A stretch of DNA of 64,000 nucleotides from Brucella anthropi_A (lineage in GTDB: Bacteria > Pseudomonadota > Alphaproteobacteria > Rhizobiales > Rhizobiaceae), in assembly GCF_046630315.1 (NCBI RefSeq), contig NZ_LQBD01000013.1, positions 124,001-188,000 of the forward strand. The letters run 5' to 3'. Each line of letters opens with the position of its first letter. The first letter of the stretch is position 1. Positions 15,574 through 24,689 of this stretch are shown in pieces. The notes under the pieces are model-generated. The model did not search any database and was not told the DNA's origin. It saw nothing but the letters and a program-made list of their open reading frames with translations. A program made the position numbers and the translations under genes.

Positions 15574-17111
15574 TGGCTGACGCGGCGGCAACCGCTTCCC
15601 ATTCCCCAACCGCAGCGACCGGGTCGAAGCGTCTCGCCATCACCATCTGCGTGATGCTGGCGACACTGATGCAGGCGCTGGATTCCACCATCGCCAATGT
15701 CGCGCTGCCCTATATGCAGGGCAGTCTCGCGACGACGAGCAGCCAGATCAACTGGGTGCTGACCTCCTATATCGTCGCTGCCGCCATTCTGACGCCGGCC
15801 ACCGGCTGGCTGGAAGAACGCTTTGGCCGGCGTCCGCTCTTCATCATCTGCGTTGCCGGGTTTATTGTCGCCTCGATGCTGTGCGGCACCGCAACCAGCA
15901 TAGAGCAGATGGTCATCTACCGGATGCTTCAGGGCGCGTTCGGCGCGCCTGTGGTGCCGCTGGCGCAGGCTGTTCTCCTCGACAATTATTCCGCACGAAT
16001 GCGCGGGCAGGCCATGGCTGTTTTCGGGCTCGGCGTCATGCTGGGGCCGATCCTCGGCCCCACGCTCGGCGGATGGCTGACGCAATATTACGATTGGCGC
16101 TGGGTCTTCTATGTCAATGTTCCGCTTGGCGTGTTGACCCTGCTGCTGGCCTTCGGCTTCCTCGAAGGCAGGAAGGGATCGTCGCTCGCCCGGCTCGACT
16201 GGCTTGGTTTTGCAACGCTCGGCCTTGCCATTGCGGCGTTTCAACTCTTCCTCGACCGGGGAGAACAGTTGAACTGGTTCGAATCGGCGGAAATCCAGAC
16301 CGAATTTGCCCTCACCATTCTGGGGCTCTACCTCTTCATCGTGCATACGGTGACGGCGCGAAAGCCGTTTCTCGACAAACGCCTGTTCGTGGACCGCAAT
16401 TTCGTGATGGGGCAGGTGCTAATCTTCGTCGTCGGCGCGGTCCTGCTGGCGACGCTGTCGCTGCTGGCTCCCTATCTCGAACGGTTGATGGGCTATTCGG
16501 TCCTGATGGCCGGACTGGTGCTCGCACCGCGCGGCATTGGCACGATGGTGGCAATGGTCGTCGTGGGGCGACTCACCACGATAGTCGATACGAAATACCT
16601 GCTTCTGACGGGCTTGGGGCTGACCGCGGTTGCGCTTTATCAGATGAGCATGTTTACGCCCGATGTATCGCAGGCCACGCTCATATGGAGCGGGATAATA
16701 CAGGGTTTCGGGTTGGGATTTGTTTTCGTGCCGCTGAGCACGGTCACATTCGCGACAATCCCTGCCGATCTGCGCACGCAGGGCACCGGCTTCTTCAGTC
16801 TCGTGCGCAATGTCGGCTCCAGCGTCGGCATCTCCGTCACGACGTTTCTGCTGGCGCAGAATGCGGCAATCGTCCATGCGGGGCTGGCGAACGATATCTC
16901 GCCCTATAGCCGCGCGGCCCAACATTTCAGCGCGGCAGCCCACCTCGACACATTGGCTGGCAAGGCCATGTTGAACGAGATGATTACGGTTCAGGCGGAA
17001 ACCATCGCCTATGCCGATAATTTCCGCCTGATGATGTACATCACCATTGTGATCATGCCGCTCGTCTTCTTCCTGCGGCATACCAGACCGGAGAGGGCTG
17101 CGACGCAATGA
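15573..17111 (+). CDS. emrB: EmrB/QacA-type (DHA2) MFS drug efflux pump
   Basis: 512-residue 14-segment major facilitator. The first helix carries MLATLMQALDSTIANVALPY, a hallmark of DHA2 proton/drug antiporters, and the loop reads GWLEERFGRRPLF. Motif C is visible as GLGVMLGPILGPTLGGWLT. It is translationally coupled to the adaptor at 14473-15573 and forms with it an EmrAB-like pump that exports hydrophobic compounds or drugs. No adjacent regulator is seen. Confidence 0.87.
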   Translation: MADAAATASHSPTAATGSKRLAITICVMLATLMQALDSTIANVALPYMQGSLATTSSQINWVLTSYIVAAAILTPATGWLEERFGRRPLFIICVAGFIVASMLCGTATSIEQMVIYRMLQGAFGAPVVPLAQAVLLDNYSARMRGQAMAVFGLGVMLGPILGPTLGGWLTQYYDWRWVFYVNVPLGVLTLLLAFGFLEGRKGSSLARLDWLGFATLGLAIAAFQLFLDRGEQLNWFESAEIQTEFALTILGLYLFIVHTVTARKPFLDKRLFVDRNFVMGQVLIFVVGAVLLATLSLLAPYLERLMGYSVLMAGLVLAPRGIGTMVAMVVVGRLTTIVDTKYLLLTGLGLTAVALYQMSMFTPDVSQATLIWSGIIQGFGLGFVFVPLSTVTFATIPADLRTQGTGFFSLVRNVGSSVGISVTTFLLAQNAAIVHAGLANDISPYSRAAQHFSAAAHLDTLAGKAMLNEMITVQAETIAYADNFRLMMYITIVIMPLVFFLRHTRPERAATQ

Positions 17112-17456
17112 CGGGCGCGGTGGAGGCTTGCAGGGCTGTTTTCCACCACGGCCGACCGCGCCGGTTCATCGGCATGTCGCACCGCAAGGCTGAACCCACT
17201 CCGGCTATGCAGCTGGATCAGATAATATGTATTATGGAACCATCCGGTCTTGCTCCAGCAACGAGTATGGAACATCACGGCAGTTCCAGAACTGTTGCAA
17301 AATGAGCGTTGCGGCGCCGAGCCGTTCGTCGGCCGCGAAGCTGCACATGGCGTGTTCACCCAACGTCCTGCGCCCATGTACATGAAAGTCATCCAACTGT
17401 GACATTAGAGTAGTAATCGGAAAGCTGATGGAATAGATGTAAAAAGGATAAGTTCA
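17112..17456. other. intergenic region before the aminotransferase-like gene
   Basis: No convincing gene. A perfect AT palindrome with 6-bp arms lies at 17222-17235 (ATAATA-TG-TATTAT) and could bind a regulator. The sequence near 17400-17456 is AT-rich and includes the ribosome site AAGGATAAG, consistent with a promoter. Confidence 0.3.
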
Positions 17457-18752
17457 ATGTCAGGCATAGAACGGCGTCATTTTCTGATGGGCAGTATGGC
17501 AACAGCGCTGGCCGCAACAATCGGCAAGGCATCAGCCGCAGAAACAACGGATCTTCTTCCGCCCGCCGACGACACCGCTATTGCCACGGATGGCGTCTAT
17601 TGGGCCGCCGTCAGCGATCTCTACGATGTTGACCGTTCCATTGCCAATCTTGAAAACGGTTACTGGGGCATCATGGCCCGTCCCGTTTTGCAGGCCTATC
17701 TGGAAAACACCCAGCGCGTAAACCGGCAGAATACGATTTATGCCCGCAGTGTTTTCAGCAAGGATGCCGAGGATGCGCGCGACCGCGTTGCAGCTGCCGT
17801 TGGCGCGGCACCGGAGGAAATTGCCCTGACCCGAGGCGCCACGGAAGCCCTGCAAAAACTGATTGCCGGCTACAACAAGCTGAAGCCGGGCGACGCGGTC
17901 ATCTATTCCGATCTCGACTATGATTCCATGCAATATGCGATGAATGCACTGGCGAACCGCAGGGGCGTCGAGGTCAAGACCTTCGCTATTCCTGAGCCGG
18001 CAACGCGAGAAGCCATACTCGATGCCTACCGCACGATCCTGGAGGCGACCCCCAAGGCGAAGCTGCTGCTTCTGACCCATATATCGCATCGCACCGGGCT
18101 TGTTATGCCCATTCGCGAGATTGCCGACATGGCGCGAGCCCGTGGCGTGGACGTGGTGGTCGATGCGGCCCATTCCTGGGGCCAGATCGATTTCAACGTA
18201 ACGGATCTTGGCGCCGATTTCGTCGGCTTCAACCTTCATAAATGGATTGGCGCACCCATTGGCATGGGTTTCATGTATATTCGCCGGGAAAGACTGGCCG
18301 ATATCGATCGCGATCTGGCCGATGAAGACTGGCCGGAAGACGATATCCGCTCGCGCATTCATTCCGGTACGACCAATTTCGCCGCAACCTTGACCGTGCC
18401 GGCCGCGCTCGATCTGCATCAATCGATCACCTCGAAACGCAAGCAGATGCGCCTCACCTATCTGCGCAATTATTGGGTGAAAAAGGCGCGGGCCATTGAA
18501 GCTGTTGAAATCCTTACGCCCGACGATGACAGCCTGCATGCCGGCATAACGTCGTTCCGCATCCAGGGAAAGACCAGCAAGGAAGACAACAACGCCCTGA
18601 TGGCGGCCCTGCGCGATCAGCACCGGGTGCTGACAGTCCGGCGCACCGGCCTGGCCAAAGGTCCATGTCTCAGGGTTTCGCCTGCAATATATACGACCGA
18701 GGCCGAACTGGACCGGCTCGTGGAAGGCCTGGGTGCAATCAGTTCGAGTTGA
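17457..18752 (+). CDS. Tat-exported class V aminotransferase-fold protein (isopenicillin N epimerase-like)
   Basis: 431 residues. A twin-arginine signal (ERRHFLMGSMATALAATIG) precedes a PLP-dependent class V fold. The PLP phosphate-binding phrase ALTRGATEALQ is near 125, the aspartate-histidine pair VVDAAHSWGQ near 235, and the Schiff-base lysine falls in GFNLHKWIGAP near 262. The C-terminal RVSPAIYTTEAELDRLV is typical of the fold. Relatives are annotated isopenicillin N epimerase or cysteine desulfurase-like, and the true substrate is unknown. The Tat signal implies folding with PLP in the cytoplasm before export. It stands alone with its own promoter region. Confidence 0.8.
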   Translation: MSGIERRHFLMGSMATALAATIGKASAAETTDLLPPADDTAIATDGVYWAAVSDLYDVDRSIANLENGYWGIMARPVLQAYLENTQRVNRQNTIYARSVFSKDAEDARDRVAAAVGAAPEEIALTRGATEALQKLIAGYNKLKPGDAVIYSDLDYDSMQYAMNALANRRGVEVKTFAIPEPATREAILDAYRTILEATPKAKLLLLTHISHRTGLVMPIREIADMARARGVDVVVDAAHSWGQIDFNVTDLGADFVGFNLHKWIGAPIGMGFMYIRRERLADIDRDLADEDWPEDDIRSRIHSGTTNFAATLTVPAALDLHQSITSKRKQMRLTYLRNYWVKKARAIEAVEILTPDDDSLHAGITSFRIQGKTSKEDNNALMAALRDQHRVLTVRRTGLAKGPCLRVSPAIYTTEAELDRLVEGLGAISSS

Positions 18753-18826
18753 CAGGACGGATTGACGGCGACCGCGATGTCCCCCAGGACCGGGTAAGCC
18801 CTCCATCCTTCATCCTCTTCAAGAAT

Positions 18827-18868
18827 GCGACAATCGGGATGCGGTTTGCGCCGCATCCCGATTGTCGC
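18827..18868 (+). terminator. 18-bp perfect hairpin
   Basis: Arms 18827-18844 and 18851-18868 match perfectly with a TTTGCG loop. The hairpin lies 74 bases after the aminotransferase-like gene and is followed by TTCC but no long T-run. It probably ends that transcript. The rest of the 18753-19194 gap shows a small palindrome at 19053-19070 (GTACCCG with CGGGTAC) and an AT-rich promoter-like stretch near 19080-19120. Confidence 0.5.
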
Positions 18869-19194
18869 TTCCGTGCGCGGATCATGGCGGGACCGCCCGT
18901 GAAAACCGTGCGTGAAACTGTTGGCGAATCGCGTGCCTTTGCAGCCTGTTTCAACGAAGGCCAAAACCGCGCAAATCGCGGGAATCATGACATTTTCCGG
19001 CACGCGGCGGCGGTATTCGATCGATGTAAATACGATGAAACCGCCCGGAACAGTACCCGAAACCGGGTACGGAAATTGCTCAATATTTTGTGAATATATT
19101 AATTAAGTCAAAGAGTTGATAAGTTCTCTTGCAAGTGGCGTTCTTATCCATAAGATGCGAGCCATTTCATAAATTTCAAAGGAGGGGTTCAAAG

Positions 19195-20772
19195 ATGTAT
19201 CGTAAATTCCTACTGACAGGTGTGTGTCTTCTGGCGCTGGCCGGTGCAGCTTCGGCTGAAGTCGTTCTCAATCGCGGCAACGACACCGATCCGGCGACGC
19301 TCGACCATCACCGTACGTCCACTGTCGCGGAAGGCAACGTGCTGCGCGACCTCTATGACGGGCTGACCATTCAGGACGCCGACGGAAAGGCCATTCCCGG
19401 CGTAGCGAAATCCTGGGACATTTCCGAGGACGGCACGGTCTACACGTTCCATCTGCGCGACGATGCAAAATGGTCGAACGGCGATCCGGTCACAGCCGGG
19501 GATTTCCAGTTCACCTTCCGCCGCCTGATGGACCCGAAGACGGCCGCCGGCTATGCCAGCATGCTGTTCATCATCAAGAATGCCGAGGATATTGCCGGCG
19601 GCAAGAAGCCGACGGACCAGCTGGGCGTCGAAGCCGTCGATGACCATACGCTCAAGATCACGTTGAACTCCCCCGCCCCCTATTTCCTTGAGCTTCTGAC
19701 CCACCAGACCGGCTTTCCTCTCAACCAGAAAAGCGTCGAGGCCAATGGCGACAAGTTCACCACGCCCGGCAAGATGGTCACGAACGGCGCCTATATGCTG
19801 GAAAGCTTCACCCCGAACGACAAGATCGTGATGAAGAAGAATCCGTATTATTACGAAGCGGATCAGGTGAAGATCGATACGGTCAACTGGATACCCTTCG
19901 AGGACCGCTCAAGCTGCATGCGCCGCTTCGAGGCCAAGGAAGTGCAGATCTGCTCCGACGTTCCGGCCGAGCAGATGGATTATGTGAAAAAGAACCTTTC
20001 CAAGGAATTCCGCATGGCGCCCTATCTCGGCGTCTATTACCTGCCGGTCAAGGGCAAGACAGCGGACAGCAAGCTCAAGGACCCCCGCGTCCGTCAGGCG
20101 ATCTCCATGGCCATCGACCGCGACTTCATCGCCGACCAGGTCTGGCAGGGCACCATGCTGCCGGGCTATTCGATGGTGCCGCCCGGCATCGCCAACTATG
20201 TGAAGGATGCGCCGAAGCTCGACTATTCCGACGACATGCTGGAGCGTGAGGACAAGGCCAAGGAACTGTTGAAGGAAGCCGGCGTCGAGCCGAACACGCT
20301 TTCGATCGAACTGCTCTACAACACTTCCGAAAACAACAAGAACACGATGGCCGCCATCGCCGACCAGCTCGGCAATATCGGCATCAAGGCATCGCTGAAC
20401 GAAACCGAAGGCGCGACCTATTTCAACTTCATGCGCGATGACGGTCCGTTCGACATCGCCCGCGCCGGCTGGATCGGCGATTATAACGATCCGCAGAACT
20501 TCCTCTTCATCAGCCAGAGCGATGTCAGCTTCAACTATTCCAAGGTGAAGAACGCCGATTACGACAAGAAGATGGCCGAAGCCGAGAAGACGCTCGATCT
20601 CGATGCCCGTGCAAAGGTTCTGGCCGAAGCCGAGCAGATCAAGCTCGATGAGATGAGCAATATTCCAATTCTTTACTATTCGTCGCGCGCGCTTGTTTCG
20701 GACAAGATTGACGGTTGGAACGACAACCTGATGGACAGCCACAAGACGCGCTGGCTGTCGTTCAAGCAATAA
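19195..20772 (+). CDS. oppA: oligopeptide ABC transporter substrate-binding protein OppA, paralogue 1
   Basis: 525-residue family 5 periplasmic peptide-binding protein. The signal peptide is MYRKFLLTGVCLLALAGAAS with cleavage after ASA. The family phrases are DTDPATLDHH, AKWSNGDPVTAGDFQFTFRR near 100, NPYYYEADQVKIDTVNW and DPRVRQAISMAIDRDFIADQ. The ATG at 19195 has GGAGGGG 7 bases upstream. It is the first gene of the opp operon and is followed by a near-copy of identical length. It delivers peptides to OppBC. Confidence 0.9.
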   Translation: MYRKFLLTGVCLLALAGAASAEVVLNRGNDTDPATLDHHRTSTVAEGNVLRDLYDGLTIQDADGKAIPGVAKSWDISEDGTVYTFHLRDDAKWSNGDPVTAGDFQFTFRRLMDPKTAAGYASMLFIIKNAEDIAGGKKPTDQLGVEAVDDHTLKITLNSPAPYFLELLTHQTGFPLNQKSVEANGDKFTTPGKMVTNGAYMLESFTPNDKIVMKKNPYYYEADQVKIDTVNWIPFEDRSSCMRRFEAKEVQICSDVPAEQMDYVKKNLSKEFRMAPYLGVYYLPVKGKTADSKLKDPRVRQAISMAIDRDFIADQVWQGTMLPGYSMVPPGIANYVKDAPKLDYSDDMLEREDKAKELLKEAGVEPNTLSIELLYNTSENNKNTMAAIADQLGNIGIKASLNETEGATYFNFMRDDGPFDIARAGWIGDYNDPQNFLFISQSDVSFNYSKVKNADYDKKMAEAEKTLDLDARAKVLAEAEQIKLDEMSNIPILYYSSRALVSDKIDGWNDNLMDSHKTRWLSFKQ

Positions 20773-20783
20773 ATTTTCAGTCT

Positions 20784-20812
20784 GGGCTGCGCCTTCTGGC
20801 GCGGCCCTTTTT
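20784..20812 (+). terminator. terminator between the two oppA genes
   Basis: A 10-bp stem with one G-T pair (GGGCTGCGCC with GGCGCGGCCC), a TTCT loop, then five Ts. It would let most transcripts end after the first oppA and give graded expression. Confidence 0.75.
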
Positions 20813-20884
20813 CTTCCGGCGGTTCCGGAGGGCCCTCTTTTGTCGGGGCAAATATTTTTTAAAAAGCATATGGGAGATTTAACA

Positions 20885-22462
20885 ATGGTTCGCGGATTCT
20901 TGATGACAGGCGTTTGCCTGATGGTGCTGAGCGGCGCCGCATCGGCAGAAACAGTGCTCAACCGGGGCAACGATACCGATCCCGCAACGCTGGACCAGCA
21001 CCACACCACCACTGTTTCGGAAAACCGTGTTCTGCGTGACCTTTACGAAGGGTTGCTCATGCAGAACGAGAAGGGCGAAGCCATTCCCGGCGCGGCCTCC
21101 TCGTGGGATATTTCCGACGATGGCCTAACCTATACCTTCCATATGCGCGATAATGCCAAATGGTCGAATGGCGATCCCGTGACCGCGGGCGATTTCGAGT
21201 TTTCCTTCCGCCGCATCATGGACCCGAAGACGGCCGCCGGCTATGCCAGCGTTCTCTATGCCATCAAGAATGCCGAGGAAGTCGCCACCGGCAAGATGCC
21301 GGTCGATCAGCTGGGCGTGAAGGCCGTTGACGACAAGACGCTTCAGATCACCCTCAAGAACCCTGCCCCTTATTTCCTGGAATTGCTGACCCATCAGACC
21401 GGGTTCCCGGTCAACAGGAAAGCGGTCGAAAAATTCGGCGACAAGTTCACCCTGCCCGGCAATATCGTGACCAATGGCGCCTATACGCTTGTAAGCTTCA
21501 ATCCCAACGACAAGATCTCCATGAAGAAGAACCCGTATTATTGGGATGCTTCCAATGTGAAGATCGATGCGGTGAACTGGATACCGTTTGAAGATCGGGC
21601 AAGCTGCATGCGCCGCTTCGAGGCGAAGGAAGTCGATATCTGCTCCGATGTTCCGGCCGAGCAGATGGACTATGTGAAGAAGAACCTGGCCAAGGAATTC
21701 CACCTCGCGCCCTATCTCGGCATCTATTATGTGGACATCAAGGGCGAACCGTCGAGCAAGCTGCATGATCCGCGCGTGCGCCGCGCCATATCGATGGCGG
21801 TCGACCGCGAGTTCCTCGCCGAGGAGGTCTGGCGCGGCGTGATGCTGCCGGCCAGTTCCATGGTGCCGCCCGGCATTGCAAACTATGTGAAGGACGCGCC
21901 GAAGCTGGATTTCGCCGATGAGGACGTGCTGGACCGCGAAGACAAGGCCAAGGAACTCTTGAAGGAAGCGGGCGTGGAACCGGGCAGCCTTTCGGTGACG
22001 CTGCGCTACAACACGTCCGAAAACCACAAGAATACAATGGCGGCGATTGCCAACATGCTGGGCAATATCGGCATCAAGGCGACACTCAATGAAGTCGAAG
22101 GCACCACCTATTTCAACTATCTTCAAGAAAAGGGGATGTTCGACATCGCCCGGGATGGCTGGATCGGCGATTATAACGATCCGAATTCCTTCCTGGAGCT
22201 TTATACCACCGGCAATTACTTCAATTATGCCGGATGGTCTGACAAGGATTACGATGCGCTGATGGCGAAATCCGCCGCCACCACCGATCTCGCCGAACGG
22301 GCCAAAATCCTTGCGGATGCGGAAAAAGTCCTGCTCGACGGCAGCGCCGTCGTGCCGCTGATGTATTATTCATCCACCGCTCTCGTTGCCGACCGCGTTG
22401 CGGGTTACGACGATAACCTGATGAATTCGCACGGCACGCGCTGGCTGTCCATCAAGAACTAG
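20885..22462 (+). CDS. oppA: oligopeptide ABC transporter substrate-binding protein OppA, paralogue 2
   Basis: 525 residues, the same length as the gene upstream and identical at most positions, so a tandem duplication. The signal peptide MVRGFLMTGVCLMVLSGAAS is cut after ASA. The most divergent stretch is the C-terminal quarter (LYTTGNYFNYAGWSDKDYD against FISQSDVSFNYSKVKNADYD), which suggests different peptide preference. The ribosome site GGGAGA precedes the ATG at 20885. It shares OppBC and the fused ATPase downstream. Confidence 0.9.
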   Translation: MVRGFLMTGVCLMVLSGAASAETVLNRGNDTDPATLDQHHTTTVSENRVLRDLYEGLLMQNEKGEAIPGAASSWDISDDGLTYTFHMRDNAKWSNGDPVTAGDFEFSFRRIMDPKTAAGYASVLYAIKNAEEVATGKMPVDQLGVKAVDDKTLQITLKNPAPYFLELLTHQTGFPVNRKAVEKFGDKFTLPGNIVTNGAYTLVSFNPNDKISMKKNPYYWDASNVKIDAVNWIPFEDRASCMRRFEAKEVDICSDVPAEQMDYVKKNLAKEFHLAPYLGIYYVDIKGEPSSKLHDPRVRRAISMAVDREFLAEEVWRGVMLPASSMVPPGIANYVKDAPKLDFADEDVLDREDKAKELLKEAGVEPGSLSVTLRYNTSENHKNTMAAIANMLGNIGIKATLNEVEGTTYFNYLQEKGMFDIARDGWIGDYNDPNSFLELYTTGNYFNYAGWSDKDYDALMAKSAATTDLAERAKILADAEKVLLDGSAVVPLMYYSSTALVADRVAGYDDNLMNSHGTRWLSIKN

Positions 22463-22471
22463 AACGGCTCA

Positions 22472-22506
22472 GGCGGGCGCGGTGAAACCGCTCCCGCCCG
22501 TTGTTT
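22472..22506 (+). terminator. attenuator-like hairpin between oppA2 and oppB
   Basis: A 12-bp stem with one mismatch (GGCGGGCGCGGT with ACCGCTCCCGCC), a GAA loop, then CGTTGTTT. It probably reduces permease expression relative to the binding proteins. Confidence 0.5.
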
Positions 22507-22512
22507 CGCCGC

Positions 22513-22560
22513 ATTATCCCCACGCAAAACCGCTTCGCACTTTTGCTGGAAATGTTCAAA
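22513..22560. repeat. partial copy of the palindromic repeat family
   Basis: The stretch with CATTATCC, CACGCAAAACCGCTTCGCA and CTTTTGCTGGAAATG resembles one end of the 12712-12865 element (TTCGCACTTTTGGCTCGAAAATGCT on its reverse strand). It appears to be a truncated or diverged member. Confidence 0.4.
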
Positions 22561-22638
22561 AAAGCACAAGCAAAACAATCCCTTTAATGGGATTTGCCGG
22601 GCCATTGAAAAACGGCTCGGCAAAGGAGGAAAGAGAAC

Positions 22639-23562
22639 ATGCTGGGCTATACGCTCCGACGATTGGGTAGTGCGATACCCACGATCTTCATCATCATCAC
22701 GCTGACCTTCTTTCTGATCCGGCTTGCGCCCGGCGGACCTTTCGACCTTGAGCGGCCAATCGACCCGCTGATCCTGGAGAACCTCAAGAAGGCCTATAAT
22801 ATGGATGCGCCGCTGTGGCAGCAGTATCTGATTTATCTGGGCAATCTCCTGCACGGCGACCTTGGACCAAGCTTCACGCGGCGTGACTTCACGGTGAACG
22901 ATCTTTTCGCATCCGGCCTGCCGGTTTCGATCATGCTCGGCACGCTCGGCCTCACCCTGGCCGCGATCATCGGCACCTTTCTCGGCACGCTGGCGGCGCT
23001 GAAACAGAATTCGGCCATCGATTATTTCGTCGTTGCGCTGGCGACATTCGGCATCACCACGCCGAATTTCGTGGTGGCTCCCCTCCTCAGCCTCCTGTTC
23101 GGCGTCATTCTCGGCTGGGTTCCGGCAGGCGGCTGGTCTTCGGCCAATATAACCTACTGGATATTGCCGGTCCTCACCCTTGCCCTGCCGCAGGTCGGCG
23201 TCATTGCGCGCCTCGTGCGCGGCGCGACGATCGAGGCGTTGCGCGCCAATCACGTGCGCACCGCCCGCGCCTATGGCCTGCCGTCGCGCGTGGTCGTGGG
23301 CGTGCATGCCTTGCGCGCCGCCATGCTTCCAGCCGTTTCCTATCTGGGCCCGACGGCTGCGGCCCTCCTCACGGGTTCGGTCGTGGTCGAGACGATCTTC
23401 GGCATTCCCGGCATCGGGCGCTATTTCGTGCAAGGGGCGCTCAGCCGCGATTACACCCTCGTCATGGGCACCGTTGTCGTTATTTCGGTCTTCGTCGTGG
23501 TGTTCAACCTGATCGTCGATCTTCTTTATGCATGGCTTGATCCGAGGGTTCGCTATGACTGA
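22639..23562 (+). CDS. oppB: oligopeptide ABC transporter permease OppB
   Basis: 307-residue inner-membrane permease, essentially the length of E. coli OppB. It opens MLGYTLRRLGSAIPTIFIII and has about six membrane segments. The EAA-type loop reads NHVRTARAYGLPSRVVVGVHALRAA, and the C-terminal VETIFGIPGIGRYFVQGA is family-typical. GGAGG stands 9 bases before the ATG. Its end overlaps the start of oppC by 8 bases. Confidence 0.92.
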   Translation: MLGYTLRRLGSAIPTIFIIITLTFFLIRLAPGGPFDLERPIDPLILENLKKAYNMDAPLWQQYLIYLGNLLHGDLGPSFTRRDFTVNDLFASGLPVSIMLGTLGLTLAAIIGTFLGTLAALKQNSAIDYFVVALATFGITTPNFVVAPLLSLLFGVILGWVPAGGWSSANITYWILPVLTLALPQVGVIARLVRGATIEALRANHVRTARAYGLPSRVVVGVHALRAAMLPAVSYLGPTAAALLTGSVVVETIFGIPGIGRYFVQGALSRDYTLVMGTVVVISVFVVVFNLIVDLLYAWLDPRVRYD

Positions 23563-24688
23563 TCTTACTGTACCGACGGAAACAGCCAGGCTGGAAATTC
23601 CAAGCCGCTCGCTCTGGCAGGATGCATGGCTGCGCCTGCGCAAGAACAAGGCAGCCGTGACAAGCGCCATCGTCCTGCTGCTGATGGCATTTCTGGGCAT
23701 TTTCGGCCCCATGATAAGCCCGCATCCCTATGACAAGATCTATCCGCAATTCGTGCGCGTGGCCCCAAGCCTGGAAGCCTATCCGCGCACGGATACAATC
23801 ATGCCCGGCCTTGAACAGCTATTGGCGCGCGCGCGGCTGAAGGCAGTCGGCGAGCCGGAACTGACCGGCAGCAATGTCGTTGTCGATTTCACCGCGCAGC
23901 GCCCGGCAGACGAGCGCGTGCTGCGCTATTTCCAGCGCTCGGACCTGTTCAGAAATCCGAAAATCGAGATTGCCGCGGATGGTCTTTCGGGCAAGCTGAC
24001 GCTTGACGTGACGCGCAATTATTTCCTGCTCGGCACCGACAATCTCGGCCGCGATTTGATGACGCGCATCTTCATCGGTGTGCGCATGTCGCTTGCCATC
24101 GGCCTGCTTGCCTCCGCCATGGCCCTGGTTCTGGGCGTGTCCTATGGCGCCATTTCCGGCTATCTGGGCGGGCGCGTCGACAATGTGATGATGCGGCTCG
24201 TCGATATTCTCTATTCGCTGCCCTTCATCTTCTTCGTGATCTTGATGCTCGTCTTCTTCGGGCGATCCATTTTCATCATCTTCATCGCCATCGGCGCCAC
24301 GGAATGGCTGGACATGGCCCGCATCGTGCGCGGACAGACCTTGAGCCTCAAACGGCAGGAATTCGTGCAGGCCGCGGAAGCGCTCGGCGCGACGCGGCGC
24401 GGCGTCATCACCCGCCATATCATTCCCAATGCGCTCGGCCCGGTCATCGTGTTCGTGACGTTGCTGGTGCCGAAGGCGATCCTGCTTGAAAGCCTCCTCT
24501 CCTTCCTCGGCCTCGGCGTTCAGGACCCCCTCACCTCTCTGGGGCTGCTGATCTCCGAAGGTGCCCAGAACATGCGCGGCGCAAGCTGGCAATTGATCTG
24601 GCCTGCCGCAACGCTGACCATCATCCTGTTTGCGCTGAACTTCCTTGGCGACGGCCTGCGCGACAGCCTTGACCCGAAGGACCGCTGA
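23555..24688 (+). CDS. oppC: oligopeptide ABC transporter permease OppC with extended periplasmic loop
   Basis: 377 residues against about 300 in E. coli OppC. The N-terminus (SRSLWQDAWLRLRKNKAAV), the core from GTDNLGRDLMTRIF onward, the EAA loop QEFVQAAEALGATRRGVI and the end DGLRDSLDPKDR all match OppC closely. The extra residues lie after the first membrane segment (about residues 65-165), in a loop expected to face the periplasm. The start ATG at 23555 overlaps oppB (ATGACTGA), so the genes are coupled. Confidence 0.9.
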   Translation: MTDLTVPTETARLEIPSRSLWQDAWLRLRKNKAAVTSAIVLLLMAFLGIFGPMISPHPYDKIYPQFVRVAPSLEAYPRTDTIMPGLEQLLARARLKAVGEPELTGSNVVVDFTAQRPADERVLRYFQRSDLFRNPKIEIAADGLSGKLTLDVTRNYFLLGTDNLGRDLMTRIFIGVRMSLAIGLLASAMALVLGVSYGAISGYLGGRVDNVMMRLVDILYSLPFIFFVILMLVFFGRSIFIIFIAIGATEWLDMARIVRGQTLSLKRQEFVQAAEALGATRRGVITRHIIPNALGPVIVFVTLLVPKAILLESLLSFLGLGVQDPLTSLGLLISEGAQNMRGASWQLIWPAATLTIILFALNFLGDGLRDSLDPKDR

Positions 24689-24689
24689 G

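Noticed and set aside
22459..23712. 417-codon minus-strand frame opposite oppB
   Set aside because: Antisense shadow of oppB; composition is rich in H, R, D and Q without any recognisable fold.
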